Shown here in pieces: positions 1-8,290 of a stretch of DNA of 64,000 nucleotides. The stretch comes from JANMOK01 sp031415055. Lineage in GTDB: Bacteria > Pseudomonadota > Alphaproteobacteria > Rhodobacterales > Rhodobacteraceae. Positions within the stretch are counted from its first letter, which is position 1, and each line of letters begins with the position of its first letter. The DNA lies in the NCBI GenBank assembly GCA_031415055.1, contig JANOQZ010000018.1:36598-100597 (forward strand), in the 5' to 3' direction. The notes beneath the pieces are model-generated. The model did not search any database and was not told the origin of the DNA. It saw only the letters and a program-made list of their open reading frames with translations. The translations under genes were made by a program, and so were the position numbers.

Positions 1-325
1 TTAATGCGTTGGGCATGTCTTTGGCGGCCAGCGTGGTGCCTTCCAGCGGGTCAAGCGCGATGTCAACGCCGGGGCCGTTACCGGTGCCGACCTTCTCGCC
101 GATATAGAGCATCGGCGCTTCGTCGCGCTCGCCCTCGCCGATGACCACGACTCCGGCGATGTCCAGCAGGTTCAACTGGGTGCGCATGGCATCAACTGCA
201 GCGGCATCGGCCGATTTTTCGTCACCACGGCCAATTTCATTGACGGCAGCAATCGCGGCGGCTTCGGAAACGCGGGCGAGGCCGAGCGAAAGCATGCGAT
301 CGGCGAAAAGTTCGGTTTCGGACAT
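1..325 (-). CDS. glpX: Class II fructose-1,6-bisphosphatase, N-terminal part (runs off window)
   Basis: Hydrolyses fructose-1,6-bisphosphate (often also sedoheptulose-1,7-bisphosphate) in gluconeogenesis. Only the first ~108 residues are in the window; the frame is open to base 1. The translation begins MSETELFADRMLSLGLARVS and contains the GlpX hallmark GEGERDEAPMLYIGEKVG followed by DIALDPLEGT, which carries metal- and phosphate-binding residues of this Li-sensitive phosphatase fold. The ATG at 325 lies 15 bp after the hom stop, so it is the distal gene of the aminotransferase-rraB-hom-glpX operon. The hom-glpX pairing is common in Rhodobacterales. Nothing abnormal is seen in the visible part. 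Confidence 0.93.
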   Translation of the reverse strand, partial: MSETELFADRMLSLGLARVSEAAAIAAVNEIGRGDEKSADAAAVDAMRTQLNLLDIAGVVVIGEGERDEAPMLYIGEKVGTGNGPGVDIALDPLEGTTLAAKDMPNAL

Positions 326-340
326 GGCAGTCCTTTCGGG

Positions 341-1627
341 TCAAACGGTTTCGATGCGGATGGCAACGGGTGGAGCGAGCGAGACGTCAATTTTGGCGAT
401 GTCTTTTAGGGCGGCGTCGAGGTTAGTTCGCGCGGTGGCGTGGGTGACAATCAGAACCGGCGCAATGGTCGAAGCATGTCCGTATTGGCGCATGCGGTTG
501 ATCGAGATGCCGTGGTTGCCAAGCGCCGTGGCGATAAGGCCCAATGCGCCGGGCCGGTCGGACAGCGAGAAGCGCAGGTAATAGGCAGCATCGACGCCAG
601 ATGTGGCGCGGCGGGCTTGTTTGAGGCTGGTGGCGGGCACGCCAAAGGTGGGGATGATCAGGCCGCGCGCGATGTCGATGATGTCGGCAACCACGGCGCT
701 GGCGGTGGGGCCAGCACCGGCTCCGGGGCCGCGATAGACGGTTTGGCCGATGAAATCACCCTCGACGACCACCATGTTGGTGACGCCATCGAGTTGGCCC
801 AAGGGCGAGGTTTCGGGCACCAAGCACGGCTGCATGCGTTGTTCCAAGCCGTCGTTGGTCATCCGCGCAAGGCCGAGCAGTTTGATTGAAAAGCCCATGT
901 CGCGGGCTTGGGTGATGTCGGTGAGGGAGATGTGGTCGATGCCCTCAATGGCGATACCGTCATAATCAATGCGGGTGCCAAAGGCAGCGGCGGCGAGCAG
1001 GGCAAGCTTTTGCGCCGCGTCCATGCCACCAACGTCGAAAGCTGGGTCGGCTTCGGCATAGCCGAGGTTTTGAGCGTCTCGCAGCACATGGGCATAATCT
1101 GCGCCGGTCTTTTCCATCGTGGTCAGGATATAGTTGCAGGTGCCGTTCATCACCCCCATCAGCCGGGTGATCTTGTTGGCGGCGAGGCCTTCGGTGAGGG
1201 CTTTTATGATGGGGATGCCGCCACAGACGGCGGCTTCGTAGCGCAGGGCGACTTGCTGGCTTTCGGCGTGTTCGGCAAGGGCTTGGCCGTGGCGCGCCAG
1301 CAGGGCTTTGTTGGCGGTGACGACGTGCTTTTTGTTCTGAAGCGCGTGCTCGATTGTCAGTTTGGCGGGGCCGTCCTCACCACCGATGACTTCGACGACC
1401 AGATCGGTATCGGGGCGTTCGGCCAGTTTGGTTGGGTCTTCGGACCAGTCATAGGCGGAGATGTCGATGCCGCGATTCCGGGCGTGGTTGCGGGCGGAAA
1501 CGGCGGTGATTTCGACGGCGCGACCGGCGCGTTGGGCGATTGTAGGCCCGTTTTGTTGCAGGATTTTGACCACGCCCGCGCCGACATTGCCCAAGCCTGC
1601 TATGGCGATACGCAGCGGTCTGGGCAT
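341..1627 (-). CDS. hom: Homoserine dehydrogenase
   Basis: Reduces aspartate semialdehyde to homoserine with NAD(P)H, the branch point to threonine and methionine. It is 428 aa. The Rossmann motif GLGNVGAG sits at residues 11-18; the central part holds the catalytic segment VMNGTCNYILTTM and the conserved DPAFDVGGMDAAQKLALLA; the last ~80 residues form an ACT domain (RFSLSDRPGALG) for feedback control by threonine. I chose ATG 1627, preceded by a GGAG box, rather than an in-frame TTG 18 bp upstream. It lies 65 bp downstream of the rraB-like stop and 15 bp before glpX, in one operon. Confidence 0.95.
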   Translation of the reverse strand: MPRPLRIAIAGLGNVGAGVVKILQQNGPTIAQRAGRAVEITAVSARNHARNRGIDISAYDWSEDPTKLAERPDTDLVVEVIGGEDGPAKLTIEHALQNKKHVVTANKALLARHGQALAEHAESQQVALRYEAAVCGGIPIIKALTEGLAANKITRLMGVMNGTCNYILTTMEKTGADYAHVLRDAQNLGYAEADPAFDVGGMDAAQKLALLAAAAFGTRIDYDGIAIEGIDHISLTDITQARDMGFSIKLLGLARMTNDGLEQRMQPCLVPETSPLGQLDGVTNMVVVEGDFIGQTVYRGPGAGAGPTASAVVADIIDIARGLIIPTFGVPATSLKQARRATSGVDAAYYLRFSLSDRPGALGLIATALGNHGISINRMRQYGHASTIAPVLIVTHATARTNLDAALKDIAKIDVSLAPPVAIRIETV

Positions 1628-1692
1628 TGTCGGCTCCGAAGACAAGGTTTGGCGCGGTGATACGGGCTTTGGCGCGGATTGGCAATTGGCGG

Positions 1693-2025
1693 TCAGGGTT
1701 CGTAAAACCCCCAGCCGTCGGGTTCAAAGCCGCGTGCCAAAGCCAGTTTGGTGGTGCGTTCCTCGTGCAGCCAGATGTTTTCAAGGGTGAATGCGACGTC
1801 GGGGACAGCGACTTCGACACCGTCATCGTCCGGGTCGGAGGTGATGTGATAGCCGAAAGTTTTTAATGCTTTTTCAAACGCTGCCCGGTCGGCATCGGCA
1901 ACCGCTGGGACAAATTCGAGGTCAAGCGTTATGATGGCACCGTCATTTATGGCCGCTTCATCGCGCAGCATGGCGATTGTGGCTTCGGTTTCGCCTTTTT
2001 GATGCGCCCAATCCCAGTCGCTCAC
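1693..2025 (-). CDS. RraB-like ribonuclease E inhibitor family protein
   Basis: A 110-aa acidic cytosolic protein. The pattern of an N-terminal helix with DWDWAHQKGETEATI, then a ferredoxin-like core containing DLEFVPAVADAD and a GYHITSDPDDDGVEV strand, matches the RraB/DUF1260 family. In E. coli this family modulates RNase E activity; whether this copy does so is unknown. Its ATG overlaps the aminotransferase stop by 4 nt (ATGA), so it is translationally coupled. Association of this small family with hom and an aminotransferase is conserved in related bacteria as far as I recall. Family call reasonably sure, function inferred. Confidence 0.7.
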   Translation of the reverse strand: MSDWDWAHQKGETEATIAMLRDEAAINDGAIITLDLEFVPAVADADRAAFEKALKTFGYHITSDPDDDGVEVAVPDVAFTLENIWLHEERTTKLALARGFEPDGWGFYEP

Positions 2026-3254
2026 TCTGTCGCGTCCGGATCATAGGCGGACAGCAAATTGTCCGCATTCTGCAAGACTTTGCGCACACCACGTGCTGCT
2101 TGACGGATGCGATGTTCGTTTTCGACAAGTCCAAGCCGAATGAACCCCTCGCCATATTCGCCGAATCCGATGCCGGGGGCGACGGCCACCCCAGCTTCTT
2201 TCAGCAGAATCTTGGAAAACCCCATCGAGCCGACGTTGTGAAAGCGTTCGGGCACCCGCGCCCAGGCAAACATCGTGGCAGGCGGCGAGGGAATGTTCCA
2301 TCCGGCGGCGGCCATGCTGGAAATCAGCACGTCGCGGCGGGATTTGTAGATGCCCCTGATTTCGTCGATGCAATCATCGGGGCCGTTCAAGGCTGCAGCG
2401 GCGGCAACTTGCACCGGCGTAAATGCACCATAGTCTAGATAGGATTTGATCCGGGTCAAAGCGCCAATCAGGCGTTCATTGCCCACCGCAAAGCCCATGC
2501 GCCAGCCGGGCATGGCATAGGTTTTGGACAGCGAAGTGAACTCAACCGCCACATCTTTTGCGCCATCGATTTGCAATATCGAGGGCGGTGGATTGCCGTC
2601 GAAATAGATCTCGGCATAGGCGAGATCGGACAGAACCCAAAGCTGATGCTTTTTGGCGAAGGCAATCAGGTCGCGGTAGAAATCGAGGTCGGTAACTTGT
2701 GCAGTCGGGTTGGACGGAAACGATACCACAACCGCCACCGGTTTGGGCACCGAATGCATCACGCCACGTTCGAGCGCCCGCAAAAACTCTTCAGGGTTGA
2801 ACTTTCCATCGTGCAATGCCGGAACGTGCCGCAACGTGCCCCCAGCAATCATGAATCCATAGGGATGGATCGGGTAAGACGGGTTTGGCACCAGCATGAC
2901 GTCGCCGGGGCCGGTGATGGCCATGGCCAGATTGGCCAGCCCTTCCTTGGAGCCAAGCGTGGCGATAATCTCGGTTTCCGGGTTTAGTTTAACGTTGAAC
3001 CGACGATCGTAGTAAGCCGCCTGTGCCCTCCGAAGTCCCGGAATGCCCTTGGACGACGAATAGCGATGCGTACGGGGTTTTTGCACGGTTTCGATCAGTT
3101 TTTGCACGATATGCGGCGGGGTATCCATATCGGGATTGCCCATGCCAAAATCGATGATGTCCATACCGCCGGCGCGATATTTCGCCTTTAGGCGGTTAAC
3201 CTCGGCAAACACATAGGGCGGCAGACGTTTGATTCGGTAGAATTCTTCTTGCAT
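2022..3254 (-). CDS. alaC: PLP-dependent aminotransferase, AlaC / LL-diaminopimelate aminotransferase-like
   Basis: Fold-type I aminotransferase of 410 aa, of the AspC/AlaC group that makes alanine or related amino acids from glutamate. Visible class I features are MGNPDMDTPPHIV near residue 40, the PNPSYPIHPYG strand at ~123, the SFPSNPTAQV cofactor loop at ~178, the internal-aldimine lysine K244 in SLSKTYAMPGWRMGF, and a C-terminal substrate arginine in GFIRLGLVENEHRI. Such proteins are often labelled LL-DAP aminotransferase in Rhodobacterales; alanine transamination is an equally good guess. It is the first gene of the operon with rraB-like, hom and glpX. Confidence 0.85.
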   Translation of the reverse strand: MQEEFYRIKRLPPYVFAEVNRLKAKYRAGGMDIIDFGMGNPDMDTPPHIVQKLIETVQKPRTHRYSSSKGIPGLRRAQAAYYDRRFNVKLNPETEIIATLGSKEGLANLAMAITGPGDVMLVPNPSYPIHPYGFMIAGGTLRHVPALHDGKFNPEEFLRALERGVMHSVPKPVAVVVSFPSNPTAQVTDLDFYRDLIAFAKKHQLWVLSDLAYAEIYFDGNPPPSILQIDGAKDVAVEFTSLSKTYAMPGWRMGFAVGNERLIGALTRIKSYLDYGAFTPVQVAAAAALNGPDDCIDEIRGIYKSRRDVLISSMAAAGWNIPSPPATMFAWARVPERFHNVGSMGFSKILLKEAGVAVAPGIGFGEYGEGFIRLGLVENEHRIRQAARGVRKVLQNADNLLSAYDPDATE

Positions 3255-3318
3255 GGGCTTATTCCACTGGGCTTTCAGCGGCTTATAGGGTGCGGCTGAA
3301 GCATGGAAAAGACCCTAT

Positions 3319-3639
3319 TCACGCGCCGCTCCAACGGGCGGCGGCGGCCTGTAGCCGCAAGCGTTCTTCGGGCGTGAAAATTTCGCCCGATGCGAGGCGG
3401 GCGCGGGCGCGCAAAGCTTCGGCGCGAATGGCCAAATTGGCGGCGTCGTCTTGTAACTCGACCGTTGTCTTCTGATCGGGCGTCACGGGCAATTGCAGTT
3501 CTGAAAGAGGTGCAAGTTGCGGCCACGGCCCGCTCAAAGCGGAGCTGGAGGGTTGGAAACGCGCTGGGTCGCGCTCTGCAGGTGAGCTGCAGGCAGCGAA
3601 CAAGACGACAGTTGAGAGAGTTGAGAGCGATCGAAACAA
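3319..3639 (-). CDS. Small putative lipoprotein
   Basis: A 106-aa protein beginning at a TTG codon with an AGGGA box 8 nt upstream. The N-terminus MFRSLSTLSTVVLFAACSSP has a short hydrophobic run ending in a lipobox-like cysteine, so the mature protein is probably lipid-anchored. The rest is a helix-forming stretch with LQDDAANLAIRAEALRARARLASGEIFTPEERLRL, typical of small Rhodobacterales periplasmic lipoproteins of unknown role. It lies just downstream of the aminotransferase operon start and is divergent from phaC. No function can be assigned. Confidence 0.6.
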   Translation of the reverse strand: MFRSLSTLSTVVLFAACSSPAERDPARFQPSSSALSGPWPQLAPLSELQLPVTPDQKTTVELQDDAANLAIRAEALRARARLASGEIFTPEERLRLQAAAARWSGA

Positions 3640-3731
3640 GCAAGTGTTCCCTGTAGGCGCCGAAATGCGTTAGACTTGTCAGCGATACCCAATCAACAGC
3701 GTTGGGGCAACGGCGGAGTTCTGGACCTGAC

Positions 3732-5540
3732 ATGAATGAGCGGATCGAAGCGAACGCGACATTAACCGAGCAGGGCGAGGAATTTGCCCGCAATATTGCT
3801 GAAGCAACCGAGCTTTCGCAACAAATCTGGTTGCGGCTGATGCAAGGGCAGATGGACAATGAGACGTCCCAGGAAACCGACCCGCTGCATATCGCGCCTA
3901 GTTTCAGCGAATTACTGCGAGTTTTGTTTGACAATCCGCAGCAGATTGCCGACGCCACCCTGCAATATTGGCAAGCGCAGGCGGCGCTAATGCAGCAAAC
4001 CACGCTGAAATGGTTGGGCGGCGGCGATGTTGCCGAGGTGAAACTGCCGCATATGGCCAGCGCAGGCAAACGTTTTGAGCATAAGCAGTGGCAGGAAAAC
4101 GCGCTGTTTGAATTCGTCAAGCAAAGTTATCTGCTGGCCAGCGGTTCGGTGCAGGATGCGGTGCACTCGGTGGGAGATATGGCGCCAAAAGAGCGGCGCA
4201 AGGTTGATTTCTATACCCGCCAGTTTCTGGAAGCGATGAATCCGGCGAATTTTTTCGCGCTGAACCCGGAAGTTTTGGAGGCTACGGCGGCGCAAAAGGG
4301 CGAAAATCTGGTGCGCGGCCTGAAAATGATGTTGGAAGATGTCGAGCGAGGCAAAGGCAAGTTGCTGATCCGCCAGACCGATATGCACGCGTTCGAAGTG
4401 GGCCGCGATGTGGCGATCACCCCGGGCTCGGTGATCTGGCAAAGCGATGTGCTGCAACTGATCCAATACGCGCCAGGCACCGAAAAAGTACATGCGACGC
4501 CGGTCCTGTTCATTCCGCCTTGGATCAACAAATACTATATTCTGGACCTTAACCCAAAGAAATCATTGGTAAAATGGCTGGTTGAACAGGGTCACACGGT
4601 GTTCATGATTTCCTGGGTCAACCCGGACGAGCGACAAAAGGGCGAGACTTGGGATAGTTATATGCAAGCGGCCAGTGCGGCGATTGACAAGGTTTTGGCG
4701 GAAACGGGTGCCGCGCAAGTGAATTTGGCTTCATATTGCATCGGCGGAACTTTGACGGGAACTTTGTTAGCTTTGTTGAACAAAGGGGGCGACAAGCGCG
4801 TTGGTTCTGCCACGTTTTTCACCTCGCAGCTTGATTTCGAGGATGCTGGTGACTTGCAGGTTTTTGTCGACGAACAGACGGTGCAATTGGTCGATGGCCA
4901 GATGGAAAAGGGATATTTGCCCGCTAGCGCTATGGCCAATGCGTTCAATATGCTGCGTTCCAACGACTTAATCTGGTCGTATATGGTCAACAATTACATG
5001 TTGGGAAAAGAGCCGTTTCCGTTTGATTTGTTGTATTGGAACGCCGATTCAACGGCGATGCCCGCGCATGTGCACCATTTTTATCTGGAGCAGTTTTACA
5101 CCCGCAACAATTTTGCCAAGGGCGTTTTGGTTGTGCAGGATGCGCCGGTCTTGTTGGCCGACATCAACGTTCCGGTTTACCACGTGGCCAGCAAAGAAGA
5201 CCATATTGCCCCGGCGCATTCGGTTTTTCGCGGGGCGCAGATGATGGTGAATGCCGATGTGCGGTTTGTTTTGGCAGGGTCGGGGCATATTGCAGGCGTG
5301 GTCAATCCACCGAGTTCGGGCAAGTATCAGCATTGGACCAATGCCGATATGTCGGCCGACGGGCTGGAGGGTTGGCTTGCCGGTGCCGTCGAAACGCCGG
5401 GCAGTTGGTGGGGCGACTGGGACGCGTGGCTGGCTGCGCTAGCGGGCACGACAGTTGACGCGCGGCAACCCGGCGCGAAGCTAGGCATCATTGAACCTGC
5501 TCCAGGTGCGTTTGTTAAGGCCAGGTTTGACGCGAATTAA
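3732..5540 (+). CDS. phaC: Class I poly(3-hydroxyalkanoate) synthase
   Basis: Polymerises (R)-3-hydroxyacyl-CoA into PHA on storage granules. It is 602 aa, the normal class I length. The N-terminal PhaC domain is followed by an alpha/beta hydrolase core. The catalytic nucleophile is C336 in SYCIGGTL (G/S-x-C-x-G lipase-like box); D490 in KEDHIAPAH and H519 in GSGHIAGVVNPP complete the triad. I chose ATG 3732 over a TTG 30 bp upstream. It is monocistronic here: no phaAB, phaP, phaR or phaZ is adjacent, and the 3' end overlaps the convergent RTX gene by 4 nt. Confidence 0.97.
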   Translation: MNERIEANATLTEQGEEFARNIAEATELSQQIWLRLMQGQMDNETSQETDPLHIAPSFSELLRVLFDNPQQIADATLQYWQAQAALMQQTTLKWLGGGDVAEVKLPHMASAGKRFEHKQWQENALFEFVKQSYLLASGSVQDAVHSVGDMAPKERRKVDFYTRQFLEAMNPANFFALNPEVLEATAAQKGENLVRGLKMMLEDVERGKGKLLIRQTDMHAFEVGRDVAITPGSVIWQSDVLQLIQYAPGTEKVHATPVLFIPPWINKYYILDLNPKKSLVKWLVEQGHTVFMISWVNPDERQKGETWDSYMQAASAAIDKVLAETGAAQVNLASYCIGGTLTGTLLALLNKGGDKRVGSATFFTSQLDFEDAGDLQVFVDEQTVQLVDGQMEKGYLPASAMANAFNMLRSNDLIWSYMVNNYMLGKEPFPFDLLYWNADSTAMPAHVHHFYLEQFYTRNNFAKGVLVVQDAPVLLADINVPVYHVASKEDHIAPAHSVFRGAQMMVNADVRFVLAGSGHIAGVVNPPSSGKYQHWTNADMSADGLEGWLAGAVETPGSWWGDWDAWLAALAGTTVDARQPGAKLGIIEPAPGAFVKARFDAN

Positions 5541-6778
5541 AGAATGAAATCGCCCGCGTCCAAATTGGCGATGTCAAAACCGATCAATCGAAGTTGGTCG
5601 CCATCGCCGAAGTTAAGAACGGTATTGCCGAGCGGGAACGAAGCGATTGCGTCGACTTCGGTGAAATCGGTAAAATTGAACGAGCTGAGGTCAATCTTGT
5701 CGATGCCATTTTCGAAATCCATGATCCAATCTTCCTCGTCGCCCAACGCAAATATGAATGTATCGAAGCCGGCTCCGCCGGTTAAGTTGTCCAGACCCAC
5801 GCCGCCCGCACGCCGATCCGCGCCATAGCTTCCATAGAGATAGTCGTTTTGCGAATCGCCATTGAGAATATCGTTGCCGCCGTCGCCATATAGTTTGTCG
5901 TTTCCAAAACCACCGTTGAGCGTATCATAGCCTTGCCCACCAATAATTTTGTCTTGGCCGAAGCCGCCAAATAGCGTGTCATTGCCCTCGTTGCCATTGA
6001 CGGTATCAAAACCAATCCCGCCAAGAAGATAATCGTTGCCAGTCCCGCCAAGCACTTTGTCATTGCCGCTGCCACCGTCAATACGGTCGTCATCGGCACC
6101 GCCATACAATGTGTCGTTGCCGCCATAACCAGCAATCCAGTCCCTGCCAGCAAGGCCAAAGGCCACGTTATTGTCAAAGTTCAATAGTATACGATTGTTG
6201 CCGTTATTGGCACCAAGGTCGTAACCGGACGCGCCGTAGTAAGCCTTTAACACCGTGATGTCACCCGCCGAAGGGCGAAGCGCTGGCGTATCATAGACGC
6301 TATTTGCATCCGGCGCTGCCTTTAGGCCAAGCAGGTAGGCAACGGCTGAGATCATATTTTCAGCCATCAGGTTGCCAACGGGGTCTACAACCGGGTCGCG
6401 CAACCAATCGATGGTTGAATCAATACCAATTACTGAATCAGCCGACAATTCCATGGCGCCCGGACGATCATCCCAGAATGTGGTCGTGAGCGACCAATAA
6501 GGTGAAATTTCGCCAATTCCGGCAAAACCAACGCGGATGGACGGATCGGCAGAATCGCTGACCAATTTGAAGTCGATATCCAGGATGGATTCCCAAACAT
6601 CAAAAGCATAGGCGATGTGTTCTTTGAAATACGGGTCAGTAACTTCGAACCCAATGTTGAAGTCAGCCAGTGTTGCCCCGACGGCGGCATAGCTCCACGT
6701 TACCTGACCGCCGCTCGAACCTTTTGCTGCGCCGCCCCACTTGAAATTATTGAAGAAATTCGCAACGACAATAGCCAT
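5537..6778 (-). CDS. RTX-repeat secreted protein with inactivated metzincin-like domain
   Basis: A 413-aa protein. Residues ~1-185 align by eye with the catalytic domain of its neighbour at 6977-8116: both share FKWGG near the start, GG(Q/I)VTWS(Y/F)A, a helix with WES(I)xxIDF, and end in A(Y/L)YGAS. At the position of the zinc motif HExxHxxGxxH it reads SAVAYLLGLKA (144-154), so all three His and the Glu are missing while LGL is kept. Residues ~205-345 hold about twelve GGxGxDxL calcium-binding RTX nonapeptides; the C-terminus ends DAGDFIL, as in type I secretion substrates. There is no Sec signal peptide. Role unknown: decoy, adhesin or inhibitor are guesses. Confidence 0.75.
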   Translation of the reverse strand: MAIVVANFFNNFKWGGAAKGSSGGQVTWSYAAVGATLADFNIGFEVTDPYFKEHIAYAFDVWESILDIDFKLVSDSADPSIRVGFAGIGEISPYWSLTTTFWDDRPGAMELSADSVIGIDSTIDWLRDPVVDPVGNLMAENMISAVAYLLGLKAAPDANSVYDTPALRPSAGDITVLKAYYGASGYDLGANNGNNRILLNFDNNVAFGLAGRDWIAGYGGNDTLYGGADDDRIDGGSGNDKVLGGTGNDYLLGGIGFDTVNGNEGNDTLFGGFGQDKIIGGQGYDTLNGGFGNDKLYGDGGNDILNGDSQNDYLYGSYGADRRAGGVGLDNLTGGAGFDTFIFALGDEEDWIMDFENGIDKIDLSSFNFTDFTEVDAIASFPLGNTVLNFGDGDQLRLIGFDIANLDAGDFIL

Positions 6779-6976
6779 GACTTTTCACACTCCAAAACAA
6801 GCCCAATGATCGGACAACCAAAAAAGTCACCTGACGCGCACACTGTTAGCAGATAGTCTTTGCAATGCAACAATTGCCATATTGGCGACTTGGCGAGGCC
6901 AGAAAGTTGATTGACCAAATTCTGGGCAGGCATTTCTGCTATGATTGCCGTTTCCGGCCGTTGACGGATGCGCCGA

Positions 6977-8116
6977 TTAAAGAATGAGGTCGGTTGAGGT
7001 CAGCATCGCCATTGTGAAATTATTGATTGTAATGCTGTCGCCCAAACCAAAATCTAGCACCAAATTGGCACCTTCTTGGTGCGCCAAAGCCTTGACCGCC
7101 GCGAAACTGGCGAAGTTATAGGTTTGTAAGTCGATCTTGTCATAGGCGTCGGTGAAATTGGTGAAAGTGTCGTTATCGCCGTCCGCGCTGAAAACGAAAA
7201 CGTCATAACCGGCGCCCGAATTGAGACGGTCGTCGCCGAGGCCGCCGTTGAGCCGATCGTTGCCCGTATTGCCATTCAGCGTATCGGCTCCACCGTCGCC
7301 ATAGAGCACGTCATTGCCGATGCCGCCAGTGACGGTATCATTGCTTGCTCCGCCGTGGATGGTGTCATTCTCGGCGCCGCCATCGATGGAGTCGTTGCCA
7401 TTATTGCCGTTCAGTATGTCGGAGCCCGCGCCACCAAAGACAAAATCTCCGTCGTTGCCGCCGCTGAGGCGGTCGTTGCCGGAATTGCCGTTGATCGTGT
7501 CCGATCCGGCCAAGCCGTCAATCGTGTCGGCAGCGGCTGAGCCGTTTAACGTGTCGTTGCCGCCTGTTGCGACAATCGGGGCAATCGAAGCACCATAGAG
7601 CGCTTGAATAATGGATATATCATTGTTTGAAACAGTATGCGCGCCCACGACAGGATACATGATGCTGGTTGTGTTGGTCGAATGCTCCAGGCCCAACGTG
7701 TGGCCAATTTCGTGCACGGCAACTGCAAAGAAATCGATGCCGCTGGTGTCGCTGCCAACCTTCCAATTTTCGGCAGTATCAAAACGAATTTCCGACCAAG
7801 CGTTAATTCCATAGGGGCTATGTGGGGCATAATAGGTGATGGCTTGGCCAACTGTGCCGTTTGCACCGTCAATCGTATCCCAGCCAAGGCGAATGTCGTT
7901 ACTTTGCGAATCTGTGGCATCGTATTGAAAATCGATATTTGCAATCGATTCCCAAAGGTTAAATGCGGCCGTGATTGCGTCGCGATAAGCTTGTTGGGCG
8001 ATAGCTGACGTGAAAGAGTAATTCCGGCCAGCGAGTGTCGCAAAACTCCAAGTGACAATGCCGCCCGCGCTACCGCCGGCCGAGCCGCCCCACTTGAAAC
8101 CCGAATACGTGGCCAT
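6977..8116 (-). CDS. Matrixin/serralysin-type zinc metalloprotease with RTX repeats
   Basis: Predicted extracellular protease of 379 aa. The metzincin zinc site HEIGHTLGLEH occupies residues 135-145 and the Met-turn is SIMYP (M153). After the ~180-residue catalytic domain come about nine RTX nonapeptides (GGxGNDxL type), then a C-terminal domain ending TSTDLIL, typical of type I secretion. No Sec signal peptide is present, which fits export by an ABC/HlyD/TolC-type system; no exporter is in the window. I chose ATG 8116, which has AAGGGAG just upstream. Its degenerate paralog lies 198 bp downstream. Confidence 0.85.
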   Translation of the reverse strand: MATYSGFKWGGSAGGSAGGIVTWSFATLAGRNYSFTSAIAQQAYRDAITAAFNLWESIANIDFQYDATDSQSNDIRLGWDTIDGANGTVGQAITYYAPHSPYGINAWSEIRFDTAENWKVGSDTSGIDFFAVAVHEIGHTLGLEHSTNTTSIMYPVVGAHTVSNNDISIIQALYGASIAPIVATGGNDTLNGSAAADTIDGLAGSDTINGNSGNDRLSGGNDGDFVFGGAGSDILNGNNGNDSIDGGAENDTIHGGASNDTVTGGIGNDVLYGDGGADTLNGNTGNDRLNGGLGDDRLNSGAGYDVFVFSADGDNDTFTNFTDAYDKIDLQTYNFASFAAVKALAHQEGANLVLDFGLGDSITINNFTMAMLTSTDLIL

Positions 8117-8290
8117 AAGCCATCTCCCTTTTTTCAAAGGTGACGCGCTGCTAGCCCCCAAGCAAAGTCACACTAGTTAATACCTAGCCAATTTCGTTTA
8201 CGAATGTGGCGAAATTTTGAATCGTGGGCGGGAAATTGCCGAAATCTTAGGAAAGGTTAGTAGAAAGTTAAGGCTGCTTGGTCCAGCGCG

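Noticed and set aside
908..1660. 250-codon + strand frame opposite hom
   Set aside because: Lies wholly antisense to an unambiguous homoserine dehydrogenase and is rich in Gly/Asp/Val with no domain; a frame shadow of GC-rich coding DNA.
5880..6140. Regularly spaced repeats that could suggest a CRISPR-like array
   Set aside because: The ~27-bp periodicity is the codon-level echo of RTX nonapeptide repeats in a coding frame; the same holds for 7190-7560.
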